Part shown: positions 55,338 through 63,149 of the stretch, piece after piece
Layout of the letters: the number at the start of each line of letters is the position of its first letter
Numbering within the stretch: position 1 is the first letter of the stretch
NCBI GenBank assembly: GCA_021325515.1
Contig: JAJPHC010000034.1
Span: forward strand, 1-64,000
From: Acidobacteriota bacterium
Lineage (GTDB): Bacteria; Acidobacteriota; Thermoanaerobaculia; Gp7-AA8
Length of the DNA stretch: 64,000 nt
Direction: 5' to 3'
Notes under the pieces: generated by a model
The model's input: the letters and a program-made list of their open reading frames with translations, nothing else
The model's database searches: none
Told to the model about the DNA's origin: nothing
Translations under genes and position numbers: made by a program

Positions 55338-56059
55338 TCAGTGCACAAGCACTCCTTCCTTCATCACGAATTTCACCCGCTGCACCGCATCGATGTCGAT
55401 GAGCGGGTTACCGTCGACAGCGATGAGATCCGCGAGCTTCCCCGGCTCGATCGCGCCGGCGTCGACGCCGGCAAGCGCGGCCGCGGACGACGTCGCCGCG
55501 CGCAGGACATCGACGTTCTTCATCCCGTACATCGCCATGTAGCGCAGCTCGATCGTGTTCGTGCCCGGCTTCTCGAATGTGTCACTGCCGAACGCAATCG
55601 TCACCGGCGTCGCGAGCGCGCGCTTGAACGATTTCGCATGTTCCTCGCACGTCTTCGCCAGCCGAGCCTTCATCTCCGGCGACGCCCCGCCGAACATCTC
55701 ACCGTCGCGCCAGAGCTCGTAGACCATGAGCGTCGGTACGTAGACGACGATCGAACGGAACTCCGGAGTCTCGCGCAGTATCTGCGCGTCATAGTCGCCG
55801 CCATGCAGAGCGATGTGCGTGTGACAGTCGATGAGACCCGGCATCAGGGTCGCCTGCCCAGATCGATCACCGCAGCATGGTCGGGCACGAGATTGCCGGC
55901 GCTCCTGATCCTCCCGTCTTCGACGACCACCATGACGTTCTCGCGCAACTGATCCGAGTGGCCGTCGAACATCCATCGCGCCTTGATCGCGATGAGTTGC
56001 TGGCCGAAGAGCGCGGGGGCGAGGAAAAACAGGAAGAGGATCGCGGCCCGCTTGATCAT
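55338..56059 (-). pseudogene. Imidazolonepropionase-like amidohydrolase, frameshifted and internally deleted
   Basis: The start (ATG 56059) gives a signal peptide (MIKRAAILFLFFLAPALFG) and the first beta domain of a secreted amidohydrolase, ending VIDLG then RRP-stop. The rest (ATLMPGLIDCHTHIALHGGD) continues in the +1 frame. One extra G in the GGG run at 55857-55859 would give an unbroken DLGQATLMPGLID. A second defect lies further on: after HGGDYDAQILRETPEF the sequence jumps straight to VPTLMVYELWRDG, so the middle of the barrel (about 170 residues in homologues, with most metal ligands) is absent. It overlaps folK by ATGA. Most likely dead; a sequencing error could explain only the first fault. 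Confidence 0.85.
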
Positions 56060-56466
56060 GCGAGCCAGTGCAGCGGGACTCCGATCGCGCGCAGCGGCTC
56101 GACGACGAATGCGCGTTCCTTTGCGCGCGGATGCGGAAGAGTGAGCTCGGCGGTGCGCATGCGGAGTGCGCCATACACGATGAGATCGAGGTCGATCACC
56201 CGCGGCGAGTGATATCCCCGCCTCACACGTCCCAGGCGCGTCTCGATCGCCAGGAGTGCGCGCAGCAGTTCGAGCGGCTCGCGCCGCGTCCACCCGAGCA
56301 CCACCATGTTGAGGAAGTCAGGCGGCGGCGCGTCGACTGGTTTCGTTTCGAAGATCGGGCTGATACGGACGATCGACATCACCTCGCTCAGCGCCCGCAC
56401 CGCTCGCCGGAGATTCAGCGCGCGGTTGCCGAGGTTGGAGCCGAGGGCGATGACGACGGTGTTCAT
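56056..56466 (-). CDS. folK: 2-amino-4-hydroxy-6-hydroxymethyldihydropteridine pyrophosphokinase
   Basis: 136 residues. HPPK transfers pyrophosphate from ATP to hydroxymethyldihydropterin in folate synthesis. Motifs are ALGSNLGNR, FETKPVDAPPPDFLNMVV and RVIDLDLIVYG, which carry the two magnesium-binding Asp residues, and LTLPHPRAKERAFVVEPL. Somewhat shorter than the usual 150-160 residues. It overlaps the amidohydrolase pseudogene at its 3' end. No folP or folB in the window. Confidence 0.94.
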   Translation of the reverse strand: MNTVVIALGSNLGNRALNLRRAVRALSEVMSIVRISPIFETKPVDAPPPDFLNMVVLGWTRREPLELLRALLAIETRLGRVRRGYHSPRVIDLDLIVYGALRMRTAELTLPHPRAKERAFVVEPLRAIGVPLHWLA

Positions 56467-56493
56467 GGGCGCTGCGAGAGAGATGTGCCGCCG

Positions 56494-56931
56494 CTACTCA
56501 TCGATGCTCACTTCGTTCGGCAACTCATCGACATCGTCGGCCTCGTGCGGGAAATACGTTCTCAGTTGCTCGCCCGCAGCAGTGAGCGCTGCGATGATTC
56601 CTTCCGTGAACTCGCCTGCCTTGAAGCGGATGGTCAGCTTCGCCGCAATCTCGTCCCAGAAACCGGCGGGCACACTCTCATCGATTCCCTTGTCGCCGAG
56701 AATCACGAAGCGATTCTCTTCCGAGGCGATGAAGAGCAGGACTCCGTTGCGGAGATTCGTCTTCGTCATGCCGAGACGCTCGAACGTACGCTCGGCGACG
56801 TTGCGAATATCGTCGCCGGCCTTCGGCTGGACATGCACGCGGATCTCGCCCGACGTGCGGCTCTCGGCTTCCGTGATCGCGTCGACGATGCGCTTCTGAT
56901 CGAGGCGCGCCAGAAACTCCTTCTGCTGCAT
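56494..56931 (-). CDS. TPM domain protein (TLP18.3/Psb32/MOLO-1-like), soluble
   Basis: 145 residues, no signal peptide. The TPM domain spans most of it: DAITEAESRTSGEIRVHVQP, RNGVLLFIASEENRFVILGD, FWDEIAAKL and EGIIAAL. TPM domains are found beside LemA and are linked to photosystem repair in plants, but their bacterial role is unclear. Its ATG overlaps the stop of the membrane TPM gene upstream (TGATG). Third member of the lemA cluster. Confidence 0.85.
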   Translation of the reverse strand: MQQKEFLARLDQKRIVDAITEAESRTSGEIRVHVQPKAGDDIRNVAERTFERLGMTKTNLRNGVLLFIASEENRFVILGDKGIDESVPAGFWDEIAAKLTIRFKAGEFTEGIIAALTAAGEQLRTYFPHEADDVDELPNEVSIDE

Positions 56932-57755
56932 CACCAGCCTCCAGTTGCACCGCCGCCGCCAAAGCTGCCGCCACCGCCGAAGCCGCCGCTGCTGAAGCCA
57001 CCGCCACCACCGCCTCCGCCGCCGAAGGTGATGCCGCCGCCCCCTCCTCCTCCACCGAGAAAGAACATCGGCCAGAAGCAGCCGCCGCAGCCGCTGCGGC
57101 CGCGCGTCAGCATCGGCAGGATGAAGAAGATGACGATGAACGCGATGACGACGAGCCAGCCGAGATCGAAGCCGCCGCCCTGATCGCCGGCATCACGGTA
57201 CGTGCGCCGCGCAGGCTGTTGGCTAACCATCCCCTGCACCCCGAGCCTCGTGCCGACGGCGTCGATGCCGGCGCCGATGCCCCCGGCATAGTCGTTCTGC
57301 CGGAAGTGCGGTGCGATCGTGTTGCGGATGATGTCCGACGATGCCGCGTCGGTGATCTTCTCCTCGAGCGGATAGGAAACCTCGAGGCGGATCTTGTGCT
57401 CCTTGACGAACACGGTCAGCAGGAGTGCGCGGTCTTCCTTCTTCGAGCGCCAGACCTTCCACTGCTCGGCGCAGCGGATCGTGAAGTCCGCCGGCTCCTC
57501 ACCATCGAGCGCCGGGAAGACGTAGACCATGAAGCGGACACCGCTCTGCTGCTCGAACGAGTGCAGCTTCTGGTTGAGCTGCTCCGCGTCGCTGCTGCTG
57601 ACGACACCGGCTGCGTCCGTGAACCAGTTCTTCGGCTCGGGCGGGATGTCGAGCGCGAGCGCGTTCGCCGCGATCGCGAACAGGAGGAACAGCAGCCAGC
57701 ATCGGGACAGCAGAGATCCCGCTGTCTGCTGCCTGCTGTCTTCTTTCTGCTTCAC
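56931..57755 (-). CDS. Membrane-anchored TPM domain protein with Gly-rich tail (YgcG-like)
   Basis: 274 residues. A signal peptide (WLLFLLFAIAANALALD), an extracytoplasmic TPM domain (about 40-170; VSSSDAEQLNQKLHSFEQQS, RALLLTVFVKEHKIRLEV), a transmembrane helix (WLVVIAFIVIFFILPML), then a tail that is almost pure Gly/Phe/Ser. This is the YgcG-like layout that nearly always accompanies lemA. GTG 57755 starts immediately after the lemA stop, so translation is coupled. Confidence 0.9.
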   Translation of the reverse strand: MKQKEDSRQQTAGSLLSRCWLLFLLFAIAANALALDIPPEPKNWFTDAAGVVSSSDAEQLNQKLHSFEQQSGVRFMVYVFPALDGEEPADFTIRCAEQWKVWRSKKEDRALLLTVFVKEHKIRLEVSYPLEEKITDAASSDIIRNTIAPHFRQNDYAGGIGAGIDAVGTRLGVQGMVSQQPARRTYRDAGDQGGGFDLGWLVVIAFIVIFFILPMLTRGRSGCGGCFWPMFFLGGGGGGGGITFGGGGGGGGGFSSGGFGGGGSFGGGGATGGW

Positions 57756-57756
57756 A

Positions 57757-58404
57757 CTAGTGCGAGGCCGCCGGCGCGCTCGTCGCCGGGTTGAAGTCGA
57801 ACTTCACCTTTGGCGCCTCGGCACTGCCGGTGACACCCTTGAAGTACTCCTTCGTGTGGAAGCCGCTCATCCCCGCGACCATGCTGTTGGGAAACTTGAG
57901 GATGTAGGTGTTGTACGTCTGCGCCGCGTCGTTGAAGCGCCGGCGCTCCACCGAAATGCGGTTTTCCGTCCCCTCGAGCTGCGACTGCAACTGGAGGAAA
58001 TTTTCGTTGGACCGCAGCTCGGGATAGCGCTCGACGACGACGAGAAGGCGCGACAGCGCGCTCGAGAGACCGGCCTGCGCCTGTTCGTACTGCTGCATCG
58101 CCTGCGGATTGTTCGGGATGTTCGCGCCCTGCATCGTCACCTGGCCGACCTTCGCGCGCGCCTCGGTGATCTCAGTGAGCGTCGACTTCTCGAAGTTCGC
58201 GGCACCCTGCACCGTCTGCACGAGGTTCGGGATCAGATCGAAGCGCCGCTGATAGTCATTCTCAACGTCCGACCACTGCTTCGCGACAGCCTGATCGAGC
58301 TCGACGATGTGATTGCGGATGCCGATGAACCACATGCCGGCGATCACGGCAATGAACAGTACGAACGCACCAACGACGAGACATCCGAGCAGGCCACGAC
58401 TCAT
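57757..58404 (-). CDS. LemA family protein
   Basis: 215 residues. An N-terminal transmembrane helix (GCLVVGAFVLFIAVIAGMWF) is followed by a long helical bundle with the family motifs NHIVELDQAVAKQWSDVENDYQRR, DLIPNLVQTV and RRFNDAAQTYNTYILKFP. LemA proteins sit in the inner membrane facing the periplasm. The order lemA - membrane TPM - soluble TPM is a common bacterial cluster. The C-terminal tail is Pro/Ala-rich (PATSAPAASH). Confidence 0.93.
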   Translation of the reverse strand: MSRGLLGCLVVGAFVLFIAVIAGMWFIGIRNHIVELDQAVAKQWSDVENDYQRRFDLIPNLVQTVQGAANFEKSTLTEITEARAKVGQVTMQGANIPNNPQAMQQYEQAQAGLSSALSRLLVVVERYPELRSNENFLQLQSQLEGTENRISVERRRFNDAAQTYNTYILKFPNSMVAGMSGFHTKEYFKGVTGSAEAPKVKFDFNPATSAPAASH

Positions 58405-58406
58405 GA

Positions 58407-58700
58407 CTAGTAATCCTCTTCTTCTTCGTCGTCGGCGTCTTCTTCGCGGTCGGCTTCGGGAACGATCTCTTCGTCCTCTTCGTCGCCGCCACCGACCGGA
58501 GCTGCCTCTTCAGGCCCGAACTCCGGCTCCTCGGCGACTTCCTCGACGATCCGGCGGCCGCGATGCGACGTGACAATCGGAGCCTCTTCGGCATCGCGCT
58601 GATCGGAACCGCACTTCGGACAGATCGGCTCCGGCTTACCGAGGTCGTAGAACTTCGTGTGGCAACTGTAGCAAGTATATTTTTTTCCCAGCTCCGGCAT
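58407..58700 (-). CDS. FYDLN-type zinc-ribbon protein with acidic tail
   Basis: 97 residues. The N-terminal ribbon [20 protein letters not shown], with CPKC after it, matches the small FYDLN_acid family: zinc ribbon followed by a strongly acidic low-complexity tail (from about 50 on, mostly Asp/Glu). The function of the family is not known; a nucleic-acid or protein interaction role is likely. Its stop lies just before lemA, so it may lead that cluster. Confidence 0.85.
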   Translation of the reverse strand: MPELGKKYTCYSCHTKFYDLGKPEPICPKCGSDQRDAEEAPIVTSHRGRRIVEEVAEEPEFGPEEAAPVGGGDEEDEEIVPEADREEDADDEEEEDY

Positions 58701-58741
58701 TCGTCAGAACTCTCCCCAGATCAAAAGCGGCGACACGTTAG

Positions 58742-58792
58742 CACAAAACAGACAACAGGCAACAGGAGACAGGCAGCAGAAGAAAAGAGCGG
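58742..58792. repeat. Low-complexity intergenic repeat (ACAGGCAACAGG type)
   Basis: Runs of ACAGACAACAGGCAACAGG and ACAGGCAGCAGAAG form imperfect short tandem units. A similar stretch, on the other strand, marks the lemA/YgcG junction at about 57722-57750 (CTGTCTGCTGCCTGCTGTC). Confidence 0.5.
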
Positions 58793-58832
58793 CGCCGGAG
58801 CGCCGCCCTGTGGTTTGTTTCTGTGGTGCTGC

Positions 58833-60503
58833 CTATCTTCCGTGCGGCACATTCGCCGCGGCGCGCGTGCCGGCATCGCCTGCCGGTCCGCTGGCCGCCT
58901 TTGCGCGCAGATCCGCGGCGAGCGTCGCAAGCTTCTGCGCTTCAGGGAAAAGTTCGAGAGCCTTCTCCACCTGCGTGTCGCCTTCGAGGCGGTACGGATA
59001 CGACTCCTCGTAGCCGAACTTCGCCGCGATGATCTCCGCCTTCAGCGAGCGCTCGATGTATTTCCGGTCGTCCGCTTTGTTGAGCGCGGCATGGATGTCG
59101 TCGAGCGGCGCGACTTCCTTCTCTGCTGCGTAGCGGGCGAAGTCTTCCAGAATCTGCGGCGTGATCTCGAAGCTCTGTTTCAACTCCGGATGCTTGTTCG
59201 CGTATTCGATCCCGTAGTTGAAGAGCGCGCTGCGAAGATCGAGAAGCTGCGTCGTCCGGAGGAGTGTCGGAGGCTTCACGATCACATCGGGCGTGATGCC
59301 GCCGCCGCCATAGACGACGCGGCCGGTGTCCGTCTTGAACTGCTTCCTGTCCTTGAGCGGCGTCTCCGCCGCATCGCCTTCCCCTTCGTCCGCGACGTAG
59401 TAGTCGTAGAACGAGGTGTAGTCGCGCTGGATGTTGCGGCCGGACGGCGTGTAGTACTTGGACGTCGTGAGCGCCAGCCCCGCGCCGTACTGCAGCGTGT
59501 AGACGCTCTGCACGAGACCCTTGCCCCAGCTCGTCTCGCCGACGACGAGACCGCGATCATGATCCTGAATCGCGCCGGCGACGATCTCCGACGCCGATGC
59601 GCTTCCGCGATTCACGAGGACGACGAGCGGCACTTCGAGATGATCGTGCTTGCCCGGCGCCGTGTAGTCCTGCGCCGAGTCGGCCGTGCGGCCCTTCGTG
59701 TAGACGATCATCTGTCCCTTGTCGAGGAAGTGATCGGCGACGCCGACTGCCGCATCGAGGAGACCGCCCGGATTCTGGCGAAGGTCGAGGACGAGCTTCT
59801 GCATCCCCTCTCCCTTCAGCTTGTCCACGGCTTCATCGAGCTCGCGGACGGTGGTCGACGTGAAATCCTTGATGCGGATGTAGCCGACGCCCGGGCGGAG
59901 CATCAGCACGTTGGAAATCGAATTCGTCGGGATGGCGGCGCGCACGATCGACAGCGCGATCGGCTCCTTCATCCCGTAGCGGATGATCTTGATGTGAACG
60001 GTCGAGCCCTTCGGCCCCTTCAGCTTCTTCACGACATCGTCGAGAGGAAGATCGTCCGTCGACACGCCTTCGACTTCGGAGATCACATCGCCCGCGCGAA
60101 TGCCGAGGCGCGCAGCAGGAGTTCCTTCGAGCGGCGTGATGACGGTGACCTGATCGTTGCGCTTCGTCACGAGGATGCCGAGACCGTAGAACGACCCCTT
60201 CTGGCGATCCTGCATGTCGGAGTACTCCTTCGGCTCGAGGAAGGATGTATGCGGATCGAGCGTGCGCGCCATTCCGTCAATCGACGAATAGACGAACTTG
60301 TCGGCCCCGACCTCTTCCGCAGAATTCGCCGTGACGGCGCTGAGCAGATCGGTGTACTCTCGCATTCGCTTTTGCAGATCACTCTGCATCGGCGAGCCAA
60401 AGAGTCGATTGCCGTACAATCCACCGAAGAGTGTTGCGCCGGCGATTGCCACGAGCAGAGTCAGCGAAAAGGTCCACTTCCTGTTGTTGTTCAGTTTTGT
60501 CAT
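58833..60503 (-). CDS. S41 family C-terminal processing peptidase
   Basis: 556 residues. Periplasmic serine protease anchored by an N-terminal helix (TFSLTLLVAIAGATLFGGL). A PDZ domain (about 100-185; GLGILVTKRNDQVTVITP) precedes the catalytic domain, with the nucleophile Ser in NRGSASASEIVAGAI and the Lys in SWGKGLVQSVYTL. The C-terminal 170 residues are helical, longer than in many CtpA. ATG 60503 has GGAA just upstream; the longer frame starts in the promoter region. Divergent from tatA. Confidence 0.93.
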   Translation of the reverse strand: MTKLNNNRKWTFSLTLLVAIAGATLFGGLYGNRLFGSPMQSDLQKRMREYTDLLSAVTANSAEEVGADKFVYSSIDGMARTLDPHTSFLEPKEYSDMQDRQKGSFYGLGILVTKRNDQVTVITPLEGTPAARLGIRAGDVISEVEGVSTDDLPLDDVVKKLKGPKGSTVHIKIIRYGMKEPIALSIVRAAIPTNSISNVLMLRPGVGYIRIKDFTSTTVRELDEAVDKLKGEGMQKLVLDLRQNPGGLLDAAVGVADHFLDKGQMIVYTKGRTADSAQDYTAPGKHDHLEVPLVVLVNRGSASASEIVAGAIQDHDRGLVVGETSWGKGLVQSVYTLQYGAGLALTTSKYYTPSGRNIQRDYTSFYDYYVADEGEGDAAETPLKDRKQFKTDTGRVVYGGGGITPDVIVKPPTLLRTTQLLDLRSALFNYGIEYANKHPELKQSFEITPQILEDFARYAAEKEVAPLDDIHAALNKADDRKYIERSLKAEIIAAKFGYEESYPYRLEGDTQVEKALELFPEAQKLATLAADLRAKAASGPAGDAGTRAAANVPHGR

Positions 60504-60611
60504 GACGTTCCGTTGTCGCGCCGTATGAAGGGGTAACTTCAATTATAGGGTGGAGTATTCACCGGCCCGTGAGTGTTCACCCACAAGTCACGTAGAAAGG
60601 CCTCACCGCAT

Positions 60612-60923
60612 ATGGGTCCCCTCGGTTTTCCGGAGTTGCTCCTCATCTTCATCGTTGCTCTGATCGTTTTCGGGCCGAAGCGCCTTCCCGAGATCGGAAA
60701 GTCACTCGGCAAAGCACTTGGCGAGTTCAAGAAAGCCTCTGACGAGCTGAAAAACACGATCGAGCGTGAAGTACGTGCCGAGGAGCTCAAACAGTTGACG
60801 ACGTTGCCCTCGGTCACTCCTCTCGAGCACGTATCAAGGACTGAGCCAGCGCCGGCGCAGACTGTGACCGTCGAGAGCAAGCCTGCCCCGAACGCGCCGG
60901 CGGATCCGACCGCGGCCGGATAA
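60612..60923 (+). CDS. tatA: Twin-arginine translocase subunit TatA/TatB
   Basis: 103 residues. Typical start [20 protein letters not shown] with one helix, the hinge [13 protein letters not shown], an amphipathic helix ([17 protein letters not shown]) and a Pro/Ala-rich tail. It forms the Tat pore. Assignment as TatA is preferred over TatB because only one such gene lies before tatC. It is followed 4 bp later by tatC. The frame extends 13 codons upstream, but family start and length favour 60612. Confidence 0.92.
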   Translation: MGPLGFPELLLIFIVALIVFGPKRLPEIGKSLGKALGEFKKASDELKNTIEREVRAEELKQLTTLPSVTPLEHVSRTEPAPAQTVTVESKPAPNAPADPTAAG

Positions 60924-60927
60924 CCGA

Positions 60928-61707
60928 ATGGATTCGACCGCCGCGACGAATCTCGATTCCCCCGAATCGGCCAGCGAACACGATCTGCCGAAGATGACGT
61001 TCCTCGAGCATCTCGAGGAGCTTCGCAAGCGGCTGCTCCATTCCATCATTGCCATCACGGGCGGATTCTTTCTCTGCTGGTGGAAAGCGGAGGCGATCTA
61101 CGCCTGGGTCCAGAGGCCGCTCACGCAATTTCTGCCGAAGGACAATGCGCAGCTCGCCTACACGCGGCTGACCGCTCCCTTCTTCCTCTACATGAAGGTG
61201 GCGTTCTTCGCCGGTCTGTTCGTCGCCTCGCCGTTCGTTCTGCTGCAGCTCTGGCTGTTCATCGCGCCAGGTCTGTATCAGCGCGAGCGCCGCTACGCCG
61301 CGCCATTCATCATTTTCGCGTCGCTCTTCTTCATCGCCGGCGGCTACTTCGGCTATCGCTGGATTCTTCCCGCGACTTGCAAGTTCTTCGTGGAGACAGG
61401 CGCGCAGTTCAAACAGGTCGTGACGATCGATGACTACTTCTCGTTCGCCAGCACGATCATCCTCGCGGCGGGACTCGTCTTCGAGACGCCGATCCTCATC
61501 TTCTTCCTCGCGCGCCTCGGCATCGTCACACCTGCGTTCCTGATGCAGAAGTCGAAGTACGCGATCGTCCTTGCGTTCATCATCGCCGCGATCGTGACGC
61601 CGACGCCCGACATGGTCACGCAGACCGCGCTCGCCATTCCGATGATCGTCCTCTACTTCCTCGGCATCGGCATCTCGTACCTCTTCGGCAAGAAACACGA
61701 GGCGTGA
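60928..61707 (+). CDS. tatC: Twin-arginine translocase subunit TatC
   Basis: 259 residues. The signal-peptide-binding membrane subunit of Tat export. After a soluble N-terminus, MTFLEHLEELRKRLLHS is the TatC signature, followed by six hydrophobic segments and the conserved LFIAPGLYQRERRYAAPF. The C-terminal GIGISYLFGKKHEA faces the cytoplasm. Its stop overlaps the start of the next gene (GTGA). Confidence 0.95.
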   Translation: MDSTAATNLDSPESASEHDLPKMTFLEHLEELRKRLLHSIIAITGGFFLCWWKAEAIYAWVQRPLTQFLPKDNAQLAYTRLTAPFFLYMKVAFFAGLFVASPFVLLQLWLFIAPGLYQRERRYAAPFIIFASLFFIAGGYFGYRWILPATCKFFVETGAQFKQVVTIDDYFSFASTIILAAGLVFETPILIFFLARLGIVTPAFLMQKSKYAIVLAFIIAAIVTPTPDMVTQTALAIPMIVLYFLGIGISYLFGKKHEA

Positions 61708-62138
61708 AGCCGTTCCGGAGAATCGTCGTCGAGACACTGATCGCCGCACCGGTCGAGAGGGTGTTCGATCTGTCGCGCGACATCGACGCACACACGCGCA
61801 GCGCGTCATTTTCGAAAGAGCGTGCCGTGCCGCCCGGGCGGACGTCAGGACTGCTGAACGCGGGCGATACCGTGACGTTCGAAGGGCGGCACTTCGGAAT
61901 TCGCATGCGCTACTCCGTCACGATCACCGCGATGGAGCGGCCCTTCCGTTATGTTGACGAAGCGCTGCACCCTGCGTTCCGCCATCTCGAACACGTGCAC
62001 GAGTTCGAAGCGAGGGAAAACGCCACGTTGATGCGCGACACCCTGTTCTACGACTCGGGATTCGGCGCGATCGCGGGATGGTTCCTGCGCAGATTCGTCG
62101 TAAAGAAGCAGTCGCAGTTGCGGCGCTACATCGCCTGA
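61704..62138 (+). CDS. SRPBCC (START-like) ligand-binding protein
   Basis: 144 residues. It begins RIVVETLIAAPVERVFDLSRDIDAH, typical of polyketide-cyclase/START-like folds, then RMRYSVTITAMERPFRYVDEA, FRHLEHVHEFEA and LMRDTLFYDSGFG. It binds small hydrophobic ligands in this superfamily; the ligand here is unknown. GTG 61704 overlaps tatC by 4 nt; its 3' end overlaps the convergent PilZ gene by 13 bp. Confidence 0.85.
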   Translation: MKPFRRIVVETLIAAPVERVFDLSRDIDAHTRSASFSKERAVPPGRTSGLLNAGDTVTFEGRHFGIRMRYSVTITAMERPFRYVDEALHPAFRHLEHVHEFEARENATLMRDTLFYDSGFGAIAGWFLRRFVVKKQSQLRRYIA

Positions 62139-62782
62139 AGGACCGTCTGCACCAGATCGAGATCGATCTGCTCGCCGAGATACTCCCAGATCGCGAGCGC
62201 CTCTTTCTTGTGCATCACCGGCCGCTGCTGCTGCGCCAGCGAGAGCTTCGCCTGTTCGTAGTACTTCTGGGCGTCGCCCGCGGATTTCGCAAGACGGTTG
62301 TAGGCCTGCTGAATCATCAGCAATTGTTCCGGCGAGTATTTCGGCTTCGCCGGCTCTGCGGACGGCGGGACGTAGCCCTTCTGGCGCTGCATCAGCGCCT
62401 GCCGCTTGCGCTCCATCGAGTCCTTGTCGGCGCGGCCGAAGGTCCGAATCAGACGGCCGAGGAAACCGAGCGTTTCCGCCGAGGCATCGAGGATCGAGAG
62501 GCCCGACCGGTAAAGCATCTTCCCCTTGTCGTTCGTCGTGCTCGAGAGCTTGCTCCAGACGACCTTCGCGCGAAACGTGGTCTCTTCCTGGAGAGCTGCA
62601 GAGGCGATCCGGACGGAAGCGCTGCTGCCGACCTTGAATGCATCAGCATGTTCGAGCATGAGGCCGCCGCCGCTCAGGTTGAGGACTCGTACTTCGACGC
62701 CGTTGAACAGGGCGGGCATCGGGTCGTCGAAAATGAACCGCGGGTGCTTGCGCAGGTTCGCGACTTCGATTGCAGAGCTCAT
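62126..62782 (-). CDS. PilZ domain protein
   Basis: 218 residues. An N-terminal PilZ domain (about 10-120) with RKHPRF and NLSGGGLML; the pattern RxxxR-type (LRKHPR) plus D/NxSxxG matches c-di-GMP-binding PilZ domains, with Asn replacing the Asp. The C-terminal half is helical (RQALMQRQKGYV, YYEQAKLSLAQQQRP). It may link c-di-GMP to motility, which would fit the MglA-like GTPase and pilin found elsewhere in the window. Convergent, overlapping the previous gene. Confidence 0.85.
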   Translation of the reverse strand: MSSAIEVANLRKHPRFIFDDPMPALFNGVEVRVLNLSGGGLMLEHADAFKVGSSASVRIASAALQEETTFRAKVVWSKLSSTTNDKGKMLYRSGLSILDASAETLGFLGRLIRTFGRADKDSMERKRQALMQRQKGYVPPSAEPAKPKYSPEQLLMIQQAYNRLAKSAGDAQKYYEQAKLSLAQQQRPVMHKKEALAIWEYLGEQIDLDLVQTVLQAM

Positions 62783-62836
62783 AGCTGAGTTCGCGAGAAC
62801 CCCGGTGAAGGAAGAACTCTTCCCTCTGACGAATTT

Positions 62837-63049
62837 TTAACGTTCTACTTCGAAATCCGGCGTGATCGACGGCAGCGCTTCGTTGAAGATGAGCACAGTC
62901 TCAGCAACCGGGAAGAACACCGTGTGGTTCCGGCCCTGCACGTCCAGAACGATCTCGTAGTAATGGTCGCCGACCGCGATCAGAGTCGCAGCCTTGCCTT
63001 TGATCTCGAGCGTCCGATTGAAGACCGAAACCTTGGCCGGTATGTCCAT
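62837..63049 (-). CDS. Hypothetical 70-aa protein
   Basis: Not recognised. It is beta-rich (VSVFNRTLEIKGKAATLIAV, YYEIVLDVQGRNHTVFFPV), with no signal peptide or Cys. It lies between the PilZ gene and the isomerase gene on the same strand. Coding is likely from its codon pattern and from a clean start (ATG after GGCGGCAT); no function. Confidence 0.6.
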   Translation of the reverse strand: MDIPAKVSVFNRTLEIKGKAATLIAVGDHYYEIVLDVQGRNHTVFFPVAETVLIFNEALPSITPDFEVER

Positions 63050-63094
63050 GCGGCGGAAGATACACGACGCAAAGAAAAATGGCGAGCCGGGACG

Positions 63095-63128
63095 GCGAAG
63101 GACCCCCTTCGATCAGGGGATCCTTCGC
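63095..63128. terminator. Strong hairpin after the isomerase gene
   Basis: GCGAAGGA (63095-63102) pairs with TCCTTCGC (63121-63128), with CCCC/GGGG inside. On the minus strand it follows the isomerase stop and a TTTTT-CTTT run lies about 15 nt further on; termination is plausible but the T-run is offset. Confidence 0.5.
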
Positions 63129-63149
63129 GTCGCTCGGATGAAGAGGGAG

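Noticed and set aside
57187-57240. Possible frameshift in the YgcG-like gene because of the Gly-rich tail
   Set aside because: The Gly-rich tail is normal for this family and the frame is continuous to the coupled TPM gene.
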